Source: Ruminococcaceae bacterium UBA1244
Lineage (GTDB): Bacteria; Bacillota; Clostridia; Oscillospirales; Acutalibacteraceae
DNA: 7,513 bases
Assembly: GCA_002308635.1 (NCBI GenBank)
Contig: DBWG01000144.1
Span: 5,560 to 13,072, forward strand
Reading direction: 5' to 3'
In this document: piece after piece, positions 1 to 4,422 of the stretch
Numbering within the stretch: the stretch's first letter is position 1
How the letters are laid out: each line of letters opens with the position of its first letter
Made by a program: the position numbers and the translations under genes
Notes under the pieces: generated by a model
The model's input: only the letters and a program-made list of their open reading frames with translations
Databases searched by the model: none
Told to the model about the DNA's origin: nothing

Positions 1-2
1 GA

Positions 3-902
3 CTTCATTTAAAATTCATGAATTCCGTTGAACCGGCAAAAGATGCTTGGTTTAACTCGTTTACCACTTATGATATCGACTGTTTTGATGATGCGGCCAG
101 TGCGGTTTCGGAAAATGTTGACACGGACGCACTTTGGGACAAGGCTATGGGTTATGCCACAAAATCCAAAGTGGCTTATTATTTTTCGATCGGGTTCACG
201 GTGATCGGGGTATTGCTTGCGGGTTACTTTATCTATACCAACATCACCGAATTGATCGATTACTACAAGGTCACATTCACTCCTATTCCAAAGTATATTG
301 TTGACGAGGCTGATATTACTCAGGAGATCAACGGCAAGACGGTAGTTATCAATAACCAGACAGCATACTACAAGGTCGTTCCCTGCAACCGTAAGGAAGG
401 CAAGAGCGATACAGAAAAGGATAATTATAGAGTCCTCGGCACATCAAACGACCTTAACGGCGATGTCGGCAAGCAGTGGCTCGCTCTTTACAGCGTGAAA
501 TATCAATATGGATGTCCTATCCTTGCTGATTCCCTCAAGGTAGTCAAGGGTTCAGACAAACTCCCGAGCGGATATGAAACAGGTATCCACCGCTTCGGCG
601 AAAAACCGGCGTTCAACCTTACATCAAGATACTACTGTTATAACGATTACGTTAAAGGTACTTATGTGTACTTCAAGAATGAAAAAAACACCGTTGCGGC
701 TATTGTTATGGGCTCAGAAGAAAAAACCACCGAAAAGACTATACTCGACTATAATTCCGGAGATAATACCACAGGTTCATTCTTCTCTGCCGGTTCTCTT
801 GCGATAGGTGCAGGTATTGGTTTACTGCTTGGCGCAGGTATCGCTGTATTGATTTTCCTGCCCATTATGAAAAAGAAAAAAGAACAGCAGATCGCTGAAT
901 AA
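3..902 (+). CDS. Two-TM surface-exposed membrane protein, probably 5'-truncated by the window
   Basis: Unrecognised function. The first ATG in view is at 18, but only 17 bases precede it, none resemble a ribosome binding site, and the frame has no stop back to the window edge (Leu-His-Leu-Lys-Phe before that Met), so the true start is probably upstream. Numbering from the ATG at 18 (294 residues): an acidic N-terminal stretch (1-50), a hydrophobic segment at about 52-73, a polar region with three Cys (124, 166, 207) at about 80-250, then a second hydrophobic segment at about 261-284 followed by KKKK and a short tail. The basic tail argues for cytoplasmic N and C termini with the middle outside. 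The loop contains a DLNGDVGKQWLAL stretch and a PILADSLKVVKGSD stretch, which I vaguely associate with a family of Ruminococcus membrane proteins but cannot name. The last helix carries a glycine zipper (G264, G268, G272), and the residues before it (251-261) match a motif in the next two proteins. No catalytic signature is visible. Confidence 0.8.
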   Translation, partial: LHLKFMNSVEPAKDAWFNSFTTYDIDCFDDAASAVSENVDTDALWDKAMGYATKSKVAYYFSIGFTVIGVLLAGYFIYTNITELIDYYKVTFTPIPKYIVDEADITQEINGKTVVINNQTAYYKVVPCNRKEGKSDTEKDNYRVLGTSNDLNGDVGKQWLALYSVKYQYGCPILADSLKVVKGSDKLPSGYETGIHRFGEKPAFNLTSRYYCYNDYVKGTYVYFKNEKNTVAAIVMGSEEKTTEKTILDYNSGDNTTGSFFSAGSLAIGAGIGLLLGAGIAVLIFLPIMKKKKEQQIAE

Positions 903-914
903 ATCAAAACGATA

Positions 915-940
915 GCCTGAGGAGGCCGATCTCCTCAGGC
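915..940 (+). other. Perfect 10-bp hairpin downstream of the first gene
   Basis: The left arm GCCTGAGGAG (915-924) and right arm CTCCTCAGGC (931-940) are exact reverse complements around a 6-base loop. It starts 12 bases after the stop codon, a typical terminator position, but no T run follows, so it is not a canonical intrinsic terminator. It may protect the 3' end of the upstream transcript or act as one half of a switch with the overlapping hairpin at 934-984. Confidence 0.7.
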
Positions 941-984
941 ATCCGAAACCAAATCTGTCACCGGTTTGGCTTCGGATGCCTGAG
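934..984 (+). other. Long imperfect hairpin overlapping and competing with the 915-940 hairpin
   Basis: CTCAGGCATCCGAA (934-947) pairs perfectly with TTCGGATGCCTGAG (971-984). After one A/C mismatch (948 against 970), CCAAA (949-953) pairs with TTTGG (965-969), leaving an 11-base loop. The 5' arm shares CTCAGGC (934-940) with the right arm of the previous hairpin, so both cannot form fully at once. No T tract follows position 984. Possible roles are attenuation, mRNA processing or stability control between the first and second genes; the sequence alone does not decide. Confidence 0.65.
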
Positions 985-991
985 ATGCAAA

Positions 992-997
992 TATAAT
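992..997 (+). promoter_or_regulatory. Possible -10 box upstream of the 1130-residue protein gene
   Basis: TATAAT at 992-997 is a perfect sigma-A -10 hexamer. The best -35 candidate is TTGGCT (966-971), four of six consensus matches with a long 20-base spacer, lying inside the hairpin arm. A start near 1004 would fall in the Shine-Dalgarno region and leave almost no leader. This makes the site doubtful, and AT-rich chance is a fair alternative. Confidence 0.25.
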
Positions 998-1002
998 AAT
1001 CG

Positions 1003-1009
1003 AAGGGTG
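1003..1009 (+). promoter_or_regulatory. Weak Shine-Dalgarno for the gene at 1019
   Basis: AAGGGTG lies 9 bases before the ATG at 1019, followed by a T-rich spacer. It is weaker than the AGGAGG sites before the two downstream genes. The start is otherwise supported by an immediate basic-hydrophobic signal peptide. Confidence 0.5.
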
Positions 1010-1018
1010 TGATTTTTT

Positions 1019-4000
1019 ATGAAGAAAATAAAACGGTATAGGAAAGTATTACCGTTGATGCTTATTATGCTGCTTATTATGCTGCTTATTTTCAATATAA
1101 CGTCCAGCGGAACACTTACGATCTCTGCCGATGCAAAGGATTATGGCAGCGGCTCACAAATTTATGTAGGAGACCTTAAGGTAGGTGATATCATCGGCGA
1201 GGGCTCGGTTCTCTATCCCAGTATGGAGGAGCGCATGGGTGTTACAACAGCAGAATTGAATGTTGACGGCGAAGAGTTCAAGATCAGGCAGTCATCTAAA
1301 GATACATATACCACTGACCGCACTCTGCGTGTTGACAGCATAAAATACAGCGTCTATTCAAAAAACATCTGCGCCTACGCACTGAAAACCTACGACGATG
1401 AAGAATATAATGCTCAGAAAAAATACAAAAGCAATTCTCATATCTATGTCGGGGATATGAAGATCGGCGACATTGTCGGCGCAGGCGCAACTCTTCATAC
1501 TTCCAGTGACGGCAGCGAGTATTCTGCATTTGAAGTCTATATTGACGGCAGCTCATCAAGAGCTAATGACAGCTATTTTGAATGGAGTCCGTCGTTACCC
1601 ATGAGGCTTGTTTCGGCAGAAAGGGACTATTACAGTCCCAATAAACTTATCATGAAGTTCGAGACCTTCTATGCGGATGGCGAGGTCGGTTCGGAGGCTT
1701 CACTTTGCGCCGCATTGAACCGTGACGAAGTGATCGTTTTGGCAAATAACATCGAGCTTTCCGACTGCTTTTTTGTCAGAGACGGAAAAGAACACACCCT
1801 CGACCTGAACGGCTACACGCTGTCCCGCAATATGGAAAGCAAAATTGCGACAGGCCATGTGTTTCAGGTCAACAAGGGTTCAAAGCTGACAATAAAGGAT
1901 TCAAGCACTGACCATTCCGGACTTATTACCGGCGGTTTTGCGCCGAATGGCGGCGGTGCATATATAGACGGCGAACTGATAATTGATGGTGGAGTTATTG
2001 CCGGCAATACAGCCGACAACGGCGGCGGCCTGTTTGTCAGAGGTGGCTCCGTGACGATCAATAAAAATGCAGTTATCGAAGATAACGTATCAAAAAACGG
2101 CGGCGGTATCTATATCACCGAAAACGGCACTGTTACCCTGAACAACGGCAGCATAGAAAACAATAAAAGTTCGGATAACGGCGGCGGTATCTATAATCTC
2201 GGTAAGCTTAATGTTAAAGGCGGAACAGTCAGCTCAAATATTGCCGATCAGTCCGGAGCAGGTATCTGGTCAAAGGGTACGGCTGACCTGAAAAAAGCCG
2301 AAATAGCCCGCAACAATAACGCCGAAAACGGCGGCGGCATTATCAATTACGGTACGATGACTCTTAGCGGCTGCACTATCGCAGGCAACAGTGCAAAAAG
2401 CAGCGGCGGCGGAATGATGCTTGCCGAAGGGTCAAAAACCTCATTCAGAGATAATAACGGTATAGGTCAAAATTACGCACAAGACGGCGGCGGTATCTGT
2501 GTAAAAAAATGTACTTTTGAGATGGAGAATACTGCGCTTGAAGGAAACATCGCATCCGGTTCGGGCGGTGCATTGTGGCTTGACAGCGGTACATCCGTTG
2601 AACTTGTAAATGTAAATATCAACAGTAACAGCAGCACATCAAACGGCTCAGGAATATATACCAAAGGCACGCTTTCCCTTGCCGACTGCAAAATAAACGG
2701 CAACACAGGCGGCAGCGGGGTCTACTTCGATTCCGACAATAAACTGACGCTGAAAAATACGTCAATATCCGGCAATGCCGGAGGCGTTTATATGAACGCA
2801 GGCAGCATGATACTTGCCGGAGGCAGGATCACTGTCGATGAAAACATGAAGGACAGTGCATACAGCAATATCACCTTCAAAAGCTTCAAAAAAATCAAGG
2901 TCACCGGAGAGCTGTATCCTGAGAGCAAAATAGGCATAACACCGCCTGCCAATTGGGAAAACCGTGATCTGACCGAAAACTACAGCGACTTTAACGAAGC
3001 AAATGCGGATAACTATTTCTTCTGCGACACAAGTAATTACAGGATAAGTCCCGAAGAGGAATATCCCGAAGCACAGCTTGTCAAAAGGCTGACATCCACA
3101 GCAAATGGATATAAGGTGAAGGTGACGGTCAAGGTCACTAATGACGCTGACTGGTGGGACGAGGCTTACCTTTATTTCTATGTAAAGGATAATTACGGAC
3201 AGGACAGCGAAAGATTTCTGAAAAGCTCTCCGGATTTTCACAAAAAAATTGACAGCAGTGATGACTATTATGAATATGAGCTTGACTGCGGCACTTCCTT
3301 CCCCTCTGCCGTGACCTTCCGCACAAAGTATGGCACAGCGGGATCGTGGCGTGATTTCGAGGCTGATGTAAAGCTCTATATCAACGGAGTAAACTGCTGC
3401 AGCAGGCACTGCATACATAATGTATACGGCGTAGAAGCAAAAGAAACGAAGATCAATATTCCTGCCGGAAAATACCCTCGTCCGTTTGTCGAGATAGATC
3501 AGAAAAACGAGGTAGATCCTCAGAAAGACGAAACAAAATATATCAGTATAACAGCAGTAGATCAATACGGTGTAGGATGGGGATTTAACAGCAGTGGTGC
3601 GGTCAAAATGGAAAACCTTTCCTTCCCCAATAATGACACCTGCGAGAAAGCTGATGAAACGGGAATGAAATGGAAGGTGGATACTTCTCTTGAAACGGAT
3701 CATTTCAGTGAGTATAAGCTGACACTCGGCTCTGGCAGCGATGAAACTGAGGTTACAAGAATCATCCCCGTGCATTTCTCGTTCCCTCTGCATCTGACCG
3801 TTATGATAGACGGAGAGACCGTACTGACAAAAACAGGCCACGCCAATGAGAGGATTCAGATAAAGAACTACCCCTGCAAGGCAGGATATTATATCAATAA
3901 TTATGTTGCGAGCGGTGCCTGCTTTATCGAGTCAAATGACGACGGCACATATACCTTTGCGTTCGGCAAGGAGGATATCGTCCTGACAGCCTCTCTCAAG

Positions 4001-4411
4001 GGTATCAGATATACGATAGAATTCGAGAAAAACGGCGATCCGCTGATGGATGGCAAGGATGTTACCTGCGTTATGGTCTCAAAGACCCTGACCTACGGCA
4101 AGACGGCTGTGGCTCTGCCAAAATGCTACTACAAAAGAGAAGGATATACCTTCACCGGTTGGAATACAAAGGCTGACGGTACGGGTACTAACTATGCAGA
4201 CAAGGAGAAGGTAAAGGATCTTACCACCGTTCCGAACGATGTTATTCATCTGTATGCCCAGTGGAAGCTTACCTCTCCCCCAACTACGTCATCCATATTC
4301 TCTGAAGGAAATCTCGTTATATATATAGGCTGTGCAGCTATATTTATTTCGGTTATCACAGCGGTGATCTATTCTGTAAAAAGGAAGAAAAGCCGCAGAG
4401 CTGAAAAATAG
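1019..4411 (+). CDS. Large secreted, membrane-anchored beta-helix surface protein with InlB B-repeat (putative adhesin)
   Basis: An 1130-residue protein. Residues 1-39 form a signal peptide (KKIKRYRK, then a Leu/Ile/Met core) with an A-D-A site near 37-39. Residues 44-126 and 138-218 are a degenerate tandem repeat, each opening with an IYVGD[LM]K[VI]GDI[IV] block. Residues about 225-620 form a right-handed parallel beta-helix: an entry segment (LDLNGYTLSR at 261-270, LTIKDSS at 290-296), then about 12 coils marked by GGGIY-like turns every 22-28 residues (311 to 587), then a closing segment with SNITF and NYFF...YRISP (to about 678). Residues 695-805 are a beta-rich domain, possibly PLAT-like, with Cys at 793, 794 and 798. 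Residues 917-995 resemble a divergent InlB-type repeat. Residues 996-1083 are a canonical InlB/Listeria-Bacteroides repeat (GYTFTGWNTKADGTG, then LYAQW). A pre-anchor motif (1089-1099), a membrane segment (about 1100-1120) and a basic tail end the protein; there is no LPXTG. The family knowledge suggests adhesion or surface binding; no enzyme active site is visible, although beta-helices also occur in polysaccharide lyases. It lies 11 bases before its paralogue. Confidence 0.93.
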   Translation: MKKIKRYRKVLPLMLIMLLIMLLIFNITSSGTLTISADAKDYGSGSQIYVGDLKVGDIIGEGSVLYPSMEERMGVTTAELNVDGEEFKIRQSSKDTYTTDRTLRVDSIKYSVYSKNICAYALKTYDDEEYNAQKKYKSNSHIYVGDMKIGDIVGAGATLHTSSDGSEYSAFEVYIDGSSSRANDSYFEWSPSLPMRLVSAERDYYSPNKLIMKFETFYADGEVGSEASLCAALNRDEVIVLANNIELSDCFFVRDGKEHTLDLNGYTLSRNMESKIATGHVFQVNKGSKLTIKDSSTDHSGLITGGFAPNGGGAYIDGELIIDGGVIAGNTADNGGGLFVRGGSVTINKNAVIEDNVSKNGGGIYITENGTVTLNNGSIENNKSSDNGGGIYNLGKLNVKGGTVSSNIADQSGAGIWSKGTADLKKAEIARNNNAENGGGIINYGTMTLSGCTIAGNSAKSSGGGMMLAEGSKTSFRDNNGIGQNYAQDGGGICVKKCTFEMENTALEGNIASGSGGALWLDSGTSVELVNVNINSNSSTSNGSGIYTKGTLSLADCKINGNTGGSGVYFDSDNKLTLKNTSISGNAGGVYMNAGSMILAGGRITVDENMKDSAYSNITFKSFKKIKVTGELYPESKIGITPPANWENRDLTENYSDFNEANADNYFFCDTSNYRISPEEEYPEAQLVKRLTSTANGYKVKVTVKVTNDADWWDEAYLYFYVKDNYGQDSERFLKSSPDFHKKIDSSDDYYEYELDCGTSFPSAVTFRTKYGTAGSWRDFEADVKLYINGVNCCSRHCIHNVYGVEAKETKINIPAGKYPRPFVEIDQKNEVDPQKDETKYISITAVDQYGVGWGFNSSGAVKMENLSFPNNDTCEKADETGMKWKVDTSLETDHFSEYKLTLGSGSDETEVTRIIPVHFSFPLHLTVMIDGETVLTKTGHANERIQIKNYPCKAGYYINNYVASGACFIESNDDGTYTFAFGKEDIVLTASLKGIRYTIEFEKNGDPLMDGKDVTCVMVSKTLTYGKTAVALPKCYYKREGYTFTGWNTKADGTGTNYADKEKVKDLTTVPNDVIHLYAQWKLTSPPTTSSIFSEGNLVIYIGCAAIFISVITAVIYSVKRKKSRRAEK
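1058..1090 (+). repeat. In-frame 12-base tandem repeat in the signal-peptide core
   Basis: ATGCTGCTTATT occurs twice head to tail (1067-1078, 1079-1090), preceded by a partial copy lacking CTG (1058-1066). It encodes MLI-MLLI-MLLI in the hydrophobic core of the signal peptide. Because the unit is 12 bases, gain or loss would change helix length by four residues without a frameshift. Confidence 0.9.
1148..1672 (+). repeat. Tandem protein repeat at the N-terminus of the mature 1130-residue protein
   Basis: Residues 44-126 and 138-218 align. QIYVGDLKVGDIIGEGSVLY matches HIYVGDMKIGDIVGAGATLH. Later, LRVDSIKYSVYS corresponds to MRLVSAERDYYS, and both copies end in an aromatic segment (ALKTY and KFETFY). 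The identity is at protein level and the DNA has diverged, so the duplication is old. I do not recognise the domain. Confidence 0.75.
1949..2788 (+). repeat. Beta-helix coil array, about 12 GGGI[YW]-type coils
   Basis: Gly-rich turns begin near residues 311, 335, 361, 388, 413, 438, 463, 490, 515, 543, 565 and 587, a period of 22-28 residues. Between them lie short beta stretches and an I/V/L-x-x-N position (IENN, VSSN, IARN, IAGN, INSN, ISGN). The DNA is locally near-identical: a 19-base stretch recurs at 2096-2114 and 2177-2195. This is the pattern of a pectate-lyase-like or Pmp-like solenoid. Confidence 0.85.
4004..4267 (+). other. InlB B-repeat (Listeria-Bacteroides repeat) domain within the 1130-residue protein
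   Basis: Residues 996-1083 carry the hallmarks of this beta-grasp-like repeat: an opening YTIEFEKNG strand, a Y/F-x-x-GYTFTGWNT core with following KADGTGTNY, and a closing VIHLYAQWK. The repeat is common in Firmicutes surface proteins, generally as a stalk or binding module near the membrane anchor, as here. Confidence 0.88.
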
Positions 4412-4415
4412 GAGG
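4410..4415 (+). promoter_or_regulatory. Strong ribosome binding site overlapping the upstream stop codon
   Basis: AGGAGG begins within the TAG stop (4409-4411) and lies 7 bases before the ATG at 4423. The overlap with the stop suggests translational coupling between the two beta-helix genes and confirms the start chosen. Confidence 0.9.
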
Positions 4416-4422
4416 AATCAAC

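Noticed and set aside
453..500. Dockerin-like DLNGDV segment in the first protein
   Set aside because: Only one copy; it lacks the DxNxDG calcium loop spacing and the paired-helix repeat required for a dockerin.
915..984. Rho-independent terminator
   Set aside because: Good hairpins, but no T tract after either on the + strand; the T-rich run at 1013-1018 is about 28 bases beyond the second stem. On the minus strand only short broken T runs follow.
1949..2788. CRISPR-like regularly spaced GGCGGCGG repeats
   Set aside because: The repeats are in frame, encode Gly turns of a solenoid, vary in sequence and spacing, and have no unique spacers.
2762..3841. Long antisense open frame (359 codons) opposite the middle of the 1130-residue protein gene
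   Set aside because: No plausible ribosome binding site or domain. Its translation has the uneven hydrophobic/Cys-rich look of a reverse-frame shadow, while the + strand frame has clear domain structure through the whole interval.
4283..4408. Sortase (LPXTG-type) anchor at the C-terminus
   Set aside because: The hydrophobic helix and basic tail are present, but no LPXTG, NPQTN or close variant precedes them in any of the three proteins.
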